A stretch of DNA of 64,000 nucleotides from Bacteroidota bacterium (GCA_027483445.1 JAIXUS010000071.1:1-64000), one strand, 5' to 3'. Positions 36,389 to 47,904 are shown, counted from the first letter of the stretch. The notes: a model not told the origin generated them from the letters alone. Made by a program: numbers and translations.

Positions 36389-38410
36389 TTAGTTCATGTC
36401 TTTCAGCTTCTTTTCTAGCTCAAAAAGCTCGTCGCGTAGGCGTGCAGCTTCCATAAAGTCCATTTCTTTAGCGGCCTTTTCCATGTTTTTGCGCGTTTGC
36501 GCGATGGCTTTTTGCAGCTGCTCCTTCGACATGTATTGCACCACTGGATCAGCAGCTACAGAGAGACGCTCATTTTCAATATACGCCCGCTTACCGCCTC
36601 TGCCCGACGATTCACCGCTACGCGCAAAAATGCTCTCCGTCGATTTTTTAATTTGCGTAGGTGTAATTCCATGCTTCAGATTGTAGGCAATTTGCTTCTC
36701 CCGTCGTCGATTGGTTTCTTCAATGGTCCGCTGCATCGAATCAGTCATCACATCGGCATACATAATCACTCTGCCATTCACGTTTCGGGCCGCCCTTCCT
36801 ACCGTCTGTACCAACGAGCGCTCCGACCGCAAAAAACCTTCTTTGTCGGCATCCAATATGGCAACAAGCGAAACTTCAGGTAAATCAAGGCCTTCACGAA
36901 GTAAATTTACACCTACCAGCACATCAAACTTGCCCAGGCGAAGGTCACCCAATATTTCTACCCGTTCCAACGTATCAACATCCGAATGAATATACCGACA
37001 ACGAATGTGCAATCTGGTCATGTATTTCGTCAACTCCTCAGCCATTCGTTTCGTCAATGTTGTTACAAGCACCCGCTCATCGCGTTTAATAACCTCATCC
37101 ACCGCATCCAATAAATCATCAATTTGGTTTTGACTAGGGCGAATTTCAATCACAGGGTCTAGCAGCCCTGTCGGGCGGATAAGTTGTTCTACAACTACGC
37201 CACCACTTTCCGCAAGCTCATAATCGGCAGGGGTTGCGCTCACATAAATAATTTGATTCTGCAAGGCCTTGAATTCCTCAAACTTCAATGGTCGATTGTC
37301 CATTGCTGCCGGCAAACGGAAACCATACTCTACCAAATTTTGCTTCCGCGATAAGTCACCATGGTACATCGCCCTGATTTGTGGAACAGTTACGTGGCTC
37401 TCATCAATAACCATTAAAAAATCATCAGGGAAATAATCAATTAAACAAAATGGCCGAGTGCCCGGCAAACGACCGTCAAAATACCGCGAATAATTCTCAA
37501 TTCCACTACAGTAGCCTAATTCGCGCATCATTTCCATGTCATAATTCACCCGGTCTTCCAGGCGTTTCGCCTCCAGAAATTTTTTTTCAGACCTGAAAAA
37601 ATCAACCTGTTTTACGAGGTCATCCTGAATTTCGTGAATGATATCAAGCATGCCCTCTTTTTTCGCCACATAAATGGTTGAAGGGTAAATGATGACCTCA
37701 TCCAATTCTCTGTATGTTGCGCCAGAAATGGGATCGATCGTTTCAATTTGTTCTACTTCATCTCCAAAAAAATAAATTCGATAGGCAATATCAGCACTTC
37801 CGATAAATACGTCCACAGTATCACCCTTAACCCTGAAAGTGCCATTCTTAAACTCCTTTTCAGTTCTCGAATACAAGGCACTAACCAAGAGGTGCAAAAA
37901 TCGATTTCGACTAATGATTTCACCTCGCTTTAATTTGATGGTATTACTTCGGATATTATCCGGATTTCCCATACCATAAATGCAGCTCACCGATGAAACA
38001 ACGATAACATCTCTTCGCCCGGAAAGCAATGATGTTGCCGTACTTAACCTGAGTTTTTCAATTTCATCATTAATCGATAAATCTTTCTCTATGTAGGTAT
38101 TCGTAACAGGAAGATAGGCTTCCGGTTGATAGTAATCGTAATATGAAACGAAATATTCAACCGCATTCTCAGGGAAAAATGTTTTAAATTCCTGATATAG
38201 CTGTGCTGCCAGTGTTTTATTGTGACTTAAAATAAGCGTTGGGCGGCCAGTTTCTTTAATTACGTTTGCAATAGTAAATGTCTTCCCCGAGCCGGTAACT
38301 CCTAATAAAACCTGCGCCTGATCACCTCGTTCAATACCTTCCTTAAGTTGGATGATGGCCTGCGGCTGATCGCCTGTAGGAATGAAGTCGGAAATAAGGC
38401 GGAATGACAT
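36389..38410 (-). CDS. uvrB: UvrABC system protein B
   Basis: GVTGSGKTFTIANV, VSYYDYYQPEAYLP, GVNLLREGLDLPEVSLV, C-terminal UVR motif. Confidence 0.98.
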   Translation of the reverse strand: MSFRLISDFIPTGDQPQAIIQLKEGIERGDQAQVLLGVTGSGKTFTIANVIKETGRPTLILSHNKTLAAQLYQEFKTFFPENAVEYFVSYYDYYQPEAYLPVTNTYIEKDLSINDEIEKLRLSTATSLLSGRRDVIVVSSVSCIYGMGNPDNIRSNTIKLKRGEIISRNRFLHLLVSALYSRTEKEFKNGTFRVKGDTVDVFIGSADIAYRIYFFGDEVEQIETIDPISGATYRELDEVIIYPSTIYVAKKEGMLDIIHEIQDDLVKQVDFFRSEKKFLEAKRLEDRVNYDMEMMRELGYCSGIENYSRYFDGRLPGTRPFCLIDYFPDDFLMVIDESHVTVPQIRAMYHGDLSRKQNLVEYGFRLPAAMDNRPLKFEEFKALQNQIIYVSATPADYELAESGGVVVEQLIRPTGLLDPVIEIRPSQNQIDDLLDAVDEVIKRDERVLVTTLTKRMAEELTKYMTRLHIRCRYIHSDVDTLERVEILGDLRLGKFDVLVGVNLLREGLDLPEVSLVAILDADKEGFLRSERSLVQTVGRAARNVNGRVIMYADVMTDSMQRTIEETNRRREKQIAYNLKHGITPTQIKKSTESIFARSGESSGRGGKRAYIENERLSVAADPVVQYMSKEQLQKAIAQTRKNMEKAAKEMDFMEAARLRDELFELEKKLKDMN

Positions 38411-38508
38411 ATGGCAAAATTAGTATATCTTGTCATCCACGGTAGTGAAAAATCATGAAAACAATGCGGGTAACAACATATCCTTAACTTGCCGCTTTAT
38501 TCCTGGTA

Positions 38509-39627
38509 ATGACTTCAATTGACAATCCCGTCAGACGATCGCTCAAACATGGTGATGAATCGCTGGCCATACGCAAGCTCCTCGATTTAAGTTATGAATC
38601 GAAAAAAGGTGAATTTCAGCAAAAGGCCATTGAATTAAGTCGGAATTTCCGAGCCAATAAGAATGATTCATGGAAGGAGGAAGCGGCTTTGCTATCCGAT
38701 CAAATTTGCAGTGAACCATTTACCCCTTTTAATCCTCAAAAGCTGATTAAGGCCGTCGGAATCTCCAAGAAATACAAGGGTTCCGACTTTAAGCTCAATC
38801 CGGTGAATCTTGAATTGAACCAGGGTGAAGTTTTTGGCTTGGTAGGTGAGAATGGAAATGGAAAAACAACATTATTGAGAATTCTTGCCGGACAGCTCAA
38901 ATTAGATGAGGGTTCCTTAAGCTTTCCTTCACTTGGAGCGGTTGATGGCTTCTCAATACGTGGTCGCGTGGCATTTATTCCACAAAGAATTCCGAGGTGG
39001 TATGGTTTTTTGCGTGATAATCTTGTTTTTTCGGCTGCATTGTCCGGGCACTACGGTCATGAAAACTCCTTGATGGTCGATTTTATGCTCGAGCGTTTGA
39101 ATTTAGCACCTTACGCTAATCTCACATGGGACCAGATTTCAAGCGGATACCGAACGCGATTCGAGTTGGCACGAATACTATTGTTCAAACCAGGTTTATT
39201 AATTCTCGACGAACCTCTGGCCAATTTAGACATCAATGCCCAACAAACCATACTAAGCGACCTTCGCGATTTGGCCATTTCCAAAAGAAGTCCGATGGGA
39301 ATTATACTCAGTTCCCAGCAATTGCATGAAGTTGAAAAAGTGGCCGATGCAGTAATTTTTATTAAGAATGGAGGATGTTTTTATCAGTCTCAATTAGATG
39401 AAATAAATGAATCGGTTATTGAACTTGAAACACCTGCGTCTCGTGAACAGTTGGAAGAAATCTTTACGTCGGATACAACCCGAATTCGCTACAATGGAAG
39501 CTATTTTAGTGTGAGCTCTTCAAGTCTTTCCGCGACTCAAATACTTGAAGAGTTAATTAAGCATAAAATTTCCATTCAATATTTCAGAGACATTACTCAA
39601 TCCACAAAGCGATTTTTCAACGCATGA
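38509..39627 (+). CDS. ABC transporter ATP-binding protein
   Basis: GENGNGKTTLLRIL Walker A, LLILDEPLANLD Walker B. Confidence 0.92.
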   Translation: MTSIDNPVRRSLKHGDESLAIRKLLDLSYESKKGEFQQKAIELSRNFRANKNDSWKEEAALLSDQICSEPFTPFNPQKLIKAVGISKKYKGSDFKLNPVNLELNQGEVFGLVGENGNGKTTLLRILAGQLKLDEGSLSFPSLGAVDGFSIRGRVAFIPQRIPRWYGFLRDNLVFSAALSGHYGHENSLMVDFMLERLNLAPYANLTWDQISSGYRTRFELARILLFKPGLLILDEPLANLDINAQQTILSDLRDLAISKRSPMGIILSSQQLHEVEKVADAVIFIKNGGCFYQSQLDEINESVIELETPASREQLEEIFTSDTTRIRYNGSYFSVSSSSLSATQILEELIKHKISIQYFRDITQSTKRFFNA

Positions 39628-41144
39628 TACGTAAATTGTTTTCGCTCAATCGACCCTTGGTTCCAAGTTTTCTGAAAAAGATGGATGTCAGACTCATGGC
39701 CAATTATCCGCTACTTTGGTCTTTAAGAGTACATCTTGTTTTGTGGTACACATTAATTCTAGCATTATTTACTGCTGGCTATTTCTTTCTAAAACCTGAT
39801 GATCCAAGGCAAGATTCTGAAGTTTATTTTCCGATAAGCGTAATGGTCATTCTCGCTTTAATCTCAACTGTTGTTTGGCTAATATTTTTGCTTCGCTTTA
39901 ATGTCTTCAAGCGTTTTGGTCATTACAAATCATGGCATGCTTGTGTCAGCTTTACAGCTTATTTTATTAGTGCTCTGGCTATTTTTTCGCTTCCTTTTTT
40001 ACCCGCATTAATTGAAGATTACAGAGCCACACAAGCGTTTAAACCCCAAGAGATTGTTGAGGAGGTGAATGCAATGAATGTTCAGCTTGCTCATTTAACA
40101 TATGATTCCTTAATTACAGAATGGTACAGAGATACTGTACTGGTCAATGATACCCTTGCAGAAAAAGGCCGAAGTTTGGATTCGGAATCCTACACCGAGC
40201 TTGAGTATTCTATGGATTCTGCCGGTTATAGGAAAGTCGTCAACCGAATTTATTGCGGAAAAAGGATTATTCAGGGAGATAGCTTTCAGGTTTTAGCCCG
40301 CAATAGTTTCGTTTTCTTTGAGGTTCCCGATTACCAGTTCATTGAAGTGGACGGTCGTTTGGAAGCAATTAGTGGTGTTGAATTCCTCAGACCTGAGCCG
40401 CTCTATTTTAAGATTCATAAAGAACATCCTAACATCAATCTTGAAGAGGCCTCTAATCAATACTTTGAATGGATGAGAAAATATAGTAACCCCGAATATG
40501 GGCTACAATATGTCAATGGAGTAATCGAATCTTCTTCAAGGTATCGTGAGGCATTCGATGCCAATACTCCATTTTACCTTGCACAGTATAGAATTCAGGC
40601 TGTAGAATCAGGAATTGAAAACATCGTAGACCGACAGTTTTTTATTTCTGTTTACAACAAGGATGTTATGCTGCGCTTTTGGTTGTATCCATCATTTTTT
40701 CTGGCCATTCTTGTCTGGATGTTTCGGCATTCCACTACCAAAATATTTTTTCTTTCCCTTTTGGTTGGCTTCATAGTTTCAGTTTTGGTAGGTGTATTCA
40801 CGGCATTGTTTAACTTGAGTTTATCAGAGTCGCTTGTTTTTCAACTCATGATTTGGGGTGGATTTTTATCCCTTTCATTTCTATCCTCCAATGGCATGCG
40901 CAATGCCATCCGTGGTATTGGGTTGAATTTAACTTTTTTAACAGTGTTTTTTATTCCTTTATTGGTTCATGTGATATACTGGGATTCACAACCTGAGTGG
41001 CCTTACAGTTACAGTATTTATTCGCAAGCGCAGGCGGAATCTATGGCCAGGGCCGAGTGGATAGGAGCTGTATTGGTACCGATATTTCTTTACTTTATTG
41101 CATTTCCGCTTTACCGGAATTGGTATTCATCACCGGAAGCATGA
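39624..41144 (+). CDS. Membrane protein, probable ABC permease partner
   Basis: Multiple TM segments; overlaps the ATPase gene. Confidence 0.7.
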   Translation: MIRKLFSLNRPLVPSFLKKMDVRLMANYPLLWSLRVHLVLWYTLILALFTAGYFFLKPDDPRQDSEVYFPISVMVILALISTVVWLIFLLRFNVFKRFGHYKSWHACVSFTAYFISALAIFSLPFLPALIEDYRATQAFKPQEIVEEVNAMNVQLAHLTYDSLITEWYRDTVLVNDTLAEKGRSLDSESYTELEYSMDSAGYRKVVNRIYCGKRIIQGDSFQVLARNSFVFFEVPDYQFIEVDGRLEAISGVEFLRPEPLYFKIHKEHPNINLEEASNQYFEWMRKYSNPEYGLQYVNGVIESSSRYREAFDANTPFYLAQYRIQAVESGIENIVDRQFFISVYNKDVMLRFWLYPSFFLAILVWMFRHSTTKIFFLSLLVGFIVSVLVGVFTALFNLSLSESLVFQLMIWGGFLSLSFLSSNGMRNAIRGIGLNLTFLTVFFIPLLVHVIYWDSQPEWPYSYSIYSQAQAESMARAEWIGAVLVPIFLYFIAFPLYRNWYSSPEA

Positions 41145-41273
41145 AACTTTATAAGTGAATCGAAAAATACTGTGGTTTAATCCGAGTTTATTGTAGGTTT
41201 TCTTCTACGGGAGAAATCAATTCCACTTCAACATGCAGTCTCGAGAAATCGTGTATAGTCGACAATAGGGTAT

Positions 41274-41609
41274 TTAAGAAATTCCCGACCTTAACTCGAC
41301 TAGGAACTGTTTGATTTTATTGAGTTTTTCTGCAATCTCGGCTTCGCCTTCTATGCTCTCTTTTCCGCCTTTTAACTTCTGTCGCGCGCCCTCTAAAGTA
41401 TACCCACGTTCTTTCACCAAATGATAAATGGCTCTGAAGTTTTGTAAGTCATCTTTGGTAAATAAACGATTCCCTTTTTTGTTTTTTCGGGGTTTAATGA
41501 TATCGAACTCTTTCTCCCAAAAGCGAATGAGTGAAGTATTCACCTGAAACAATTCAGCTACTTCGCCAATACTATAAAACAGCTTATCATTTTCTTCCTC
41601 AGAAAGCAT
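41274..41609 (-). CDS. MerR family transcriptional regulator
   Basis: YSIGEVAELFQVNTSLIRFWEKEFDIIKPRKNKKGNRLFTKDDL. Confidence 0.9.
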   Translation of the reverse strand: MLSEEENDKLFYSIGEVAELFQVNTSLIRFWEKEFDIIKPRKNKKGNRLFTKDDLQNFRAIYHLVKERGYTLEGARQKLKGGKESIEGEAEIAEKLNKIKQFLVELRSGIS

Positions 41610-41694
41610 AGTGTGTCATTAGGTATTCAAATATAGTTTCTTCAGCAATACTTCTTAATTGTTTGGCCATTATATTTTATCCGGAATGAACAAC

Positions 41695-44577
41695 TTATCG
41701 TGGCGGAATTCCTGGCATCGGTGGGCCTTCCGGGAATCGTCCTTCTTTGTTTTCGGTATTGAGTGTTGGAAACTTTCTTAAGGTGTAAGTAAAGGTAAGC
41801 ATGAAGTATCGATTCAAAACCCTTGTCCTCACATCTTCAATATACGTCTCCGTTACAGTTCTGTTGATAGAGTTGTTTTGATTCAAAATATCAAATGCGG
41901 AAAATTTTAGCTCTCCCGATTGATTTTTCAGAAACCTCAAGCCAACATAGGCGTTCCACAATAGAAATTGTTGGTCAAAACCGCTACCCAGACCTAAGAA
42001 TTGATTGTAGGTGAAATCAGAGTTTATAACCAACCACTTTACAGGAATCCAGTTGATTTTAGCATTTCCTGAGTGAATCTGATAATTGTTGTTCAATTGC
42101 GGCTGCAATGTATTGGTTACCGCATTCCAGCCTCCGGTGTATGATAAAGTAAAGTCAATTTTGGGGTTGATGTTAGAAGCCAGAACAGCTCCTGCTGTAT
42201 AATTAGCCGTTGAAGTTTCATTCATGCGACCATTAATCATACCCGGTGTTCGTAAGTAGTTTCCGCCTCCCTGAATATTCAATGTGCTTTTAATCCACTT
42301 CAGAGGCATGCTGTAAGTGAGTAATGAACGATACGTTTGATACCCATCTAAATTTACGGGTCTGCTTAATTGAGCACCCGGTCTTAAACGAATTCCCCCA
42401 TACACCATGGTATCACTTGTTGCCACTAATGAGGAATTTCCAATATAGTCGTTGGTAAATGAGGCCGATCCATTAAAAAACAGAGAGCGTCCGCTTTCAG
42501 TGCTGGTTGTTCCAAATCTCACAGTAAGTGATTGCGACAACTCCTGATTCAAATCTGGATTTCCCGTGCTTAATTGAAGTGGATTAGAATTGTCGGGAAC
42601 AGCCTGAAGCTGACTAACAGTTGGGGCATTGGTGTTGGTTCGGTAAAAAATCCGAATGTTTGTCGCCCGGCTAAATTTGTAATTCAACATGGCAAAAGGC
42701 AGGATATTTCTAAATCTGCGTTGAAGCTCAAATGTGCTCGGAAAAAACTGATTGTTTTGCAAGGTGAATTCCTGAGCATTCACCGTAAGAACGCCCATTA
42801 ATTTCATGCTTCGAAGTCTCAATCCAATGCCACCTCGTTGTGTCGACTGCAAATTGTCAAATCGATTGCTAAGTAGCGAATCTAAACGATTAAACTCGCC
42901 TGAGTCCGGATCTTTGCGATTTGTTGTTCGGTCAGAAAAATTAAATGTATACGATGGAGAATAATTTACAAAGAGTTGCAGTGCCTTGCCCAAGGGCTCG
43001 GTATACATAACATTGGCAGAATATGTTTGACTGTTGGCGTAATTGTCGCCACGTTGACTAAACTCAAGAGTGCTGTCGGGTTGGAAAAATTGATTTATTG
43101 TGCTTAACTGGCTGCCTCCGGGTCTTTCCGACCAGTCTAAATTTAAGGCCACGGAAACAGTTCTGCCCTGTTTTTTAAATTTATGCCGGTATAAAATATT
43201 ATTATTGACAGTATATGGTGTATTAAAACTGCTGTTTCGGGTTTGTGTGTTGCTTAACAGTGAATCAGAATTAATTTGCGTGTTTCCATCCAGTCTAGCC
43301 GCATTCTGGTTGCCTTGCCAAGAAATACGCGGTGTATAAATAATTGAATTGAGTGAATCAATGGTATATTCAAAACGAAGGTTTAAGCGATGGTTTAGAT
43401 TATTGCTCCAGGAGCTGTTGCTCTCTTCATACCGCTGAGAAGTGGAATCGTTTAAAAAGAAGTTCCGCGCTGTTTGTTTATCAGTCTCGTTAAAGGTGTT
43501 ATTGAAAAAATAAGACGCTTGTAGTTTCAAACGCTTTGAAAGTGAGTCGGTGTAGTTAATTCCGAATGAATGAGTTGTATTGATTCCATTGCTCTGACTT
43601 ACCATGAAGTTCGAAGGATCATTTGCTCCCGGAACCATGCCCATCATTCTCATCATACCGCCGCGTCCGCCGCCTCCACCCATGCCGCCCATTCCACCAC
43701 CACTGCTTCCGCCAGTGAGCCCAACAAGGTCTTGCGATGAAAAGTTCTGTTGGTTAATATTATTGCTTTGACCTAAAATCGTTATTCTCCGGTTTCCTTT
43801 GAAGCGATTGTAATTCAGCCCTGCATTAAATCGATTTTCTGTTCCTGCCCCAGCATAAAATTTCCCAAAACTGGCATCTTTAAGCCCTCTTCCTCTTGTA
43901 ACTACATTGATGGCTTTACGCGCATTTCCATCATCAAAGCCGGTAAACTGGGCTTGGTCGCTCAGCCTGTCAAATACTTCAATCTTTTCTACCACTTCAG
44001 CCGGTAAATTCTTGAGTGCCATCGATGCGTCATCACCAAAAAATTCTTTGCCATCAATTAAAACTTTCTGAACAGTTTCACCGCCTACTTTTGCCTGACC
44101 ATTTTCAACAGTAATTCCGGGCATTTTCTTTACAAGATCTTCCAATGTAGCATCAGGGTTTGTCTTAAATGCATCAGCATTGTATTGAACCGTGTCGCCT
44201 TTTTGTTCTGCTCGAACCTGTGTGCCTTCAACCTCCAATTCCTTGAGCTGCTTACTGGAAGTCTTTAAGGAAATTATTCCTAAATTTTTATTTTCACTCA
44301 GAAATATAGGCCGACTATAATTTTCATAGCCTAGGAAATTCAATTTCAAAATATATCTTCCACTGGCTGCATTTAGTTTAACTCTACCCTCAATATCAGA
44401 GTTTGATCCAGTAATAAATACTGAATCGGTATTCAGTAATATAGCTGATACTCCAGGAATAAACTCGCCGGTTTTTTGATCTTTTATCTGTAATTCTAAA
44501 TTATAATTCTGCGCATTTAGCTTGGCTAAACAACACAACATTATGGCTACACATGTAGCTAAATGAATTTTCCTCAT
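41695..44577 (-). CDS. TonB-dependent receptor-like outer membrane beta-barrel protein
   Basis: Signal peptide, carboxypeptidase-regulatory-like N-terminus, plug-like GITVENGQAKVGGETVQKVLIDG, long beta-barrel. Confidence 0.9.
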   Translation of the reverse strand: MRKIHLATCVAIMLCCLAKLNAQNYNLELQIKDQKTGEFIPGVSAILLNTDSVFITGSNSDIEGRVKLNAASGRYILKLNFLGYENYSRPIFLSENKNLGIISLKTSSKQLKELEVEGTQVRAEQKGDTVQYNADAFKTNPDATLEDLVKKMPGITVENGQAKVGGETVQKVLIDGKEFFGDDASMALKNLPAEVVEKIEVFDRLSDQAQFTGFDDGNARKAINVVTRGRGLKDASFGKFYAGAGTENRFNAGLNYNRFKGNRRITILGQSNNINQQNFSSQDLVGLTGGSSGGGMGGMGGGGGRGGMMRMMGMVPGANDPSNFMVSQSNGINTTHSFGINYTDSLSKRLKLQASYFFNNTFNETDKQTARNFFLNDSTSQRYEESNSSWSNNLNHRLNLRFEYTIDSLNSIIYTPRISWQGNQNAARLDGNTQINSDSLLSNTQTRNSSFNTPYTVNNNILYRHKFKKQGRTVSVALNLDWSERPGGSQLSTINQFFQPDSTLEFSQRGDNYANSQTYSANVMYTEPLGKALQLFVNYSPSYTFNFSDRTTNRKDPDSGEFNRLDSLLSNRFDNLQSTQRGGIGLRLRSMKLMGVLTVNAQEFTLQNNQFFPSTFELQRRFRNILPFAMLNYKFSRATNIRIFYRTNTNAPTVSQLQAVPDNSNPLQLSTGNPDLNQELSQSLTVRFGTTSTESGRSLFFNGSASFTNDYIGNSSLVATSDTMVYGGIRLRPGAQLSRPVNLDGYQTYRSLLTYSMPLKWIKSTLNIQGGGNYLRTPGMINGRMNETSTANYTAGAVLASNINPKIDFTLSYTGGWNAVTNTLQPQLNNNYQIHSGNAKINWIPVKWLVINSDFTYNQFLGLGSGFDQQFLLWNAYVGLRFLKNQSGELKFSAFDILNQNNSINRTVTETYIEDVRTRVLNRYFMLTFTYTLRKFPTLNTENKEGRFPEGPPMPGIPPR

Positions 44578-44745
44578 GGTTTAGTTTGACGATGCAAATG
44601 TAGACCATTTCGGAAATAGAGGGTTTAAATCCAAGTTGTTGTTTCCCCATTTTGCTTTTACACATCAGGAAAAATAGGCAATAAAGCCACACATTGCTGA
44701 ATTAGCAATGGATGCAGAATAAACAATTTCGATGAAATTGTGAGT

Positions 44746-46563
44746 TCAGTATTTCAAGATTGATTTGGCTTTCTGCCTTATGTTCACGGGCATTTCTACC
44801 GGTGGAGCATGAAAGGGTTTAATTCGAGCATCTACAAGTAAAGGACCTTCACAACCCCAATGTTTGTTGATTTGGAACGATTTAACTCCATATACATCAT
44901 GCGAAGGATTGGATCTTGTAAAGGTAACCCAAAGCCAATTCCCCAATCTTTCGCTCACAAATTGGGAATCATCACACACTGTAATCATCGGGAATTGCTC
45001 TACCCATTCTACTGGAATCGTAGCACACAATTGTTCAATTTCTCGCTTGGCGGTTTCATAGTTGGAGAATCGCGGACCTCGAATGGCTAGTACGCCGGGA
45101 AACACGATTTGAACATCACCAAACACTTCGGGGAGATTTTCATGAACCGGAACCTGATCTCCAAGCGTTCTTCTCGGCTTACCACATGCCGCTAAAACGA
45201 GTTTTGAACCTGTATTCAAGCCATCGCCGCTGTAATCTAAGGTATCTATGCTGGTTTGTGTGTGGAAATGTAAGTCGCGGCGCAGGTCGATGCGCTCGAG
45301 TATATGCCTGAAGAAGGCTTCCTCGTGGTGTGTGGTTAGCTTCGGATTGTCTTGTTTCGCTGCAATGAAAAGCCATTTTGCCAAACTCAATTGCCCCGTT
45401 CCCAGAATATGGTTCGATATTGTAAGCAGTTCTGCCGGACGGTTATCACCTTGTAAATAAGGTGTATAACGCTCTGAGCCAATGGCGAGCAGTAAAGGGT
45501 GAACTCCGGCAGCATCAACAGCATGAACTTCATGCACACCCGGAAGTTCATGCTTGATTGCTCCTCCCGTGAGCTCATGAATCAGCGCTCCAAAAGCCGT
45601 ATCTTCTTGAGGTGGACGGCCAACAACAGTGAATGGCCAGATGGCATCTTTTCGGTGGTAAACCTTTTTAACACGCATCAACGGAAATGGATGCGTTAAG
45701 CTATAATAGCCTAAATGGTCGCCAAATGGGCCTTCGGGCTTGTTTTCGTTAGGATATACTTCGCCTGTAATTACAAAGTCTGCATCCGAACTGATGCAAA
45801 AGCCATCCTCATCATAAAAATATCTGAAACGTCGATTATTTAGGGCTCCTGCAAAAGTCATCTCCGACAAACCTTCCGGTAAGGGCATAACTGCGCTCAG
45901 AATATGCGATGGAGGCCCTCCCACAAAAATGCTCACCTTCAGCGGCAAACCCCGCGCATTGGTTTTTGTTTGATGTACGCCAATACCACGGTGAAGCTGA
46001 TAATGCAACCCAATTTCTTGGTCCTGAATATATTCATTACCACCCAGTTGAATTCGATACATGCCTAGGTTGGCATTCATAATTCCGGGCTTGTCGATGT
46101 CTTCGGTGTACACCGCAGGAAGCGTCACAAACGGTCCGCCATCCATTGGCCAGTGTACAATTTGAGGAATATCAGAAATGCGACATTCTCCAAAGGCAAC
46201 AGGTTTGCTCCAGCGCGATTTCAACGGCAAAGCCTTGATGGCTAAAAAGGGAATCGCCAAATTATCGAGTGGCTTTTTCAAAGCCTGCATGGGGTCATTC
46301 TTAAGAGCAATTAGCTTTTGAATGTCCTTCCAGGTATCACGAAACATGAATTTACTCCGATCAATGTCGCCAAATAGATTGGATACCGCCGGAAATTTTG
46401 AGCCTTTTACACGTTCAAAAAGAAGAGCTTTGCCACCTCTTTCGAATTCTTCAAGGTGAATTGCCGACATTTCAAGATGCGGGTCTACCTCCTCGCGAAT
46501 GCGTTTTAAATGTCCGTTTTTTTCAAGATCTGCAATGCAATGCGAAAGACTTTTATATCCCAT
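44746..46563 (-). CDS. UbiD family decarboxylase
   Basis: FGDHLGYYSLTHPFPLMRVKKVYHRKDAIWPFTVVGRPPQED. Confidence 0.93.
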   Translation of the reverse strand: MGYKSLSHCIADLEKNGHLKRIREEVDPHLEMSAIHLEEFERGGKALLFERVKGSKFPAVSNLFGDIDRSKFMFRDTWKDIQKLIALKNDPMQALKKPLDNLAIPFLAIKALPLKSRWSKPVAFGECRISDIPQIVHWPMDGGPFVTLPAVYTEDIDKPGIMNANLGMYRIQLGGNEYIQDQEIGLHYQLHRGIGVHQTKTNARGLPLKVSIFVGGPPSHILSAVMPLPEGLSEMTFAGALNNRRFRYFYDEDGFCISSDADFVITGEVYPNENKPEGPFGDHLGYYSLTHPFPLMRVKKVYHRKDAIWPFTVVGRPPQEDTAFGALIHELTGGAIKHELPGVHEVHAVDAAGVHPLLLAIGSERYTPYLQGDNRPAELLTISNHILGTGQLSLAKWLFIAAKQDNPKLTTHHEEAFFRHILERIDLRRDLHFHTQTSIDTLDYSGDGLNTGSKLVLAACGKPRRTLGDQVPVHENLPEVFGDVQIVFPGVLAIRGPRFSNYETAKREIEQLCATIPVEWVEQFPMITVCDDSQFVSERLGNWLWVTFTRSNPSHDVYGVKSFQINKHWGCEGPLLVDARIKPFHAPPVEMPVNIRQKAKSILKY

Positions 46564-46674
46564 ATTCTCCTGCTTCGAGCGCCACTAAGGTACTCAACAG
46601 TCGAAAGATAAAATGGTTTTAATGAGAAAGGTAAAGTAACAAGCGCCGAAGTTGATTGCCTCCGGCGCTTGTTA

Positions 46675-47766
46675 TCATTTGGTTCTTACCATAACGGTTG
46701 TATTGTTGTTTACAGAACCTCCTGCATTTTTTATTTTCTGCTGAATTTCAGCCCGGCGCAACTGCAAATCCAATTCCCGGTCTTCTTTTTCGCGCTTTGC
46801 CACTTCTGCAAGAACGATTTTGTAATTCACAGTTAAGTTTAAATAGAATTGAACTGTGGGTTCTACCATGTCAGAATTAAGCACTACATCAAATTGCCCA
46901 TACGGTACTTTTTCATAATACACGGTTTTATTTTTCTCGGCATAATTTATTTCAACAGGCTTTTCTTTAATGCCCATTTTCTTCGATTTTAATTTCGGAG
47001 CTACTGTATGGGCTGCGGTATACTGCACGTAGCGTTCCATTGGATAAACCGAACCTTGTGCCGTGGCATATTGCTGGGCTTCGAGCGTGAAGCCCATATT
47101 GGTATACGACTTTACCTTCTCATTTATGATCTCTTCAGCCTTTTGGCGCAATTGAGCATAAATATTGTCCATGTTCGATACATTGTAATCAATCTTAACA
47201 AGATCATAGATTTCAGCTTTTGCGGCCGCACTGATCAGATCATTCAAGCGATCATGCTCGGTAAATAACACATGAATATTTTTTTTCATTTCAAAACCAC
47301 TGGGAATTTCATTAAAGGTTTTTGAATACACTTTTTCGGTCGACTCAAATTCATATCTAGGAACCATTGAAATAAAGTCTACATGCGTGTTCTTAAGAGA
47401 AATTCCTACTTTAAGTAGCTCCTCAAATACATTATTCAATCTTACATCCATTAATGAATCCGTTTCCTCAATCGTTTCCCCAACCTGTGTAATGCTTAAA
47501 ACAGCAACGTAAGAGGTGGCCTTCATGTTAATCATTACATCAGCTTTGATGGGTGTAAGAGAATGCCCCATCGATACCGGGGTTAGATTTACACCTTTGG
47601 GTGCGTTGTGTTGTAGAAATGATTGATTGCCGTAAGCATCTCCATAAATTTGATTTCCGGAAGAGTTTGGCGAAGCCACCACTGCGTTTCCTGCCGATTG
47701 AGCGTGTATGCCGATGAAGCTGGTTAGGCAAAACAAACCCGAAATAAAAGTGCGTTTCATGTTCAC
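46675..47766 (-). CDS. SIMPL-domain-like exported protein
   Basis: Signal peptide; ALTVxG-like and coiled C-terminal features. Confidence 0.6.
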   Translation of the reverse strand: MNMKRTFISGLFCLTSFIGIHAQSAGNAVVASPNSSGNQIYGDAYGNQSFLQHNAPKGVNLTPVSMGHSLTPIKADVMINMKATSYVAVLSITQVGETIEETDSLMDVRLNNVFEELLKVGISLKNTHVDFISMVPRYEFESTEKVYSKTFNEIPSGFEMKKNIHVLFTEHDRLNDLISAAAKAEIYDLVKIDYNVSNMDNIYAQLRQKAEEIINEKVKSYTNMGFTLEAQQYATAQGSVYPMERYVQYTAAHTVAPKLKSKKMGIKEKPVEINYAEKNKTVYYEKVPYGQFDVVLNSDMVEPTVQFYLNLTVNYKIVLAEVAKREKEDRELDLQLRRAEIQQKIKNAGGSVNNNTTVMVRTK

Positions 47767-47847
47767 AAAGTTTTAGGTCGGGCCTTATGCCATTCTTAAA
47801 ACCAGGTTCAATTGTGGTGAATCAATTTTGGTTGAGTATAAAAAAAA

Positions 47848-47882
47848 CACCCGAAATGCACGCTAAACGCGCATTTCGGGTG
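47848..47882 (-). terminator. Terminator of the aconitase gene
   Basis: CACCCGAAATGC / GCATTTCGGGTG with A-run on the plus strand (T-run on minus). Confidence 0.85.
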
Positions 47883-47904
47883 AATAAAAGAGACTACCGC
47901 GACC

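Noticed and set aside
36212-36418. ORF MVSDTFALKPLVISIFTSVPGGIRTPNQQN...
   Set aside because: Antisense translation of the tRNA, a common artefact
43640-43730. Gly/Met-rich repeat stretch
   Set aside because: Low-complexity loop within the TonB-type outer membrane protein coding region
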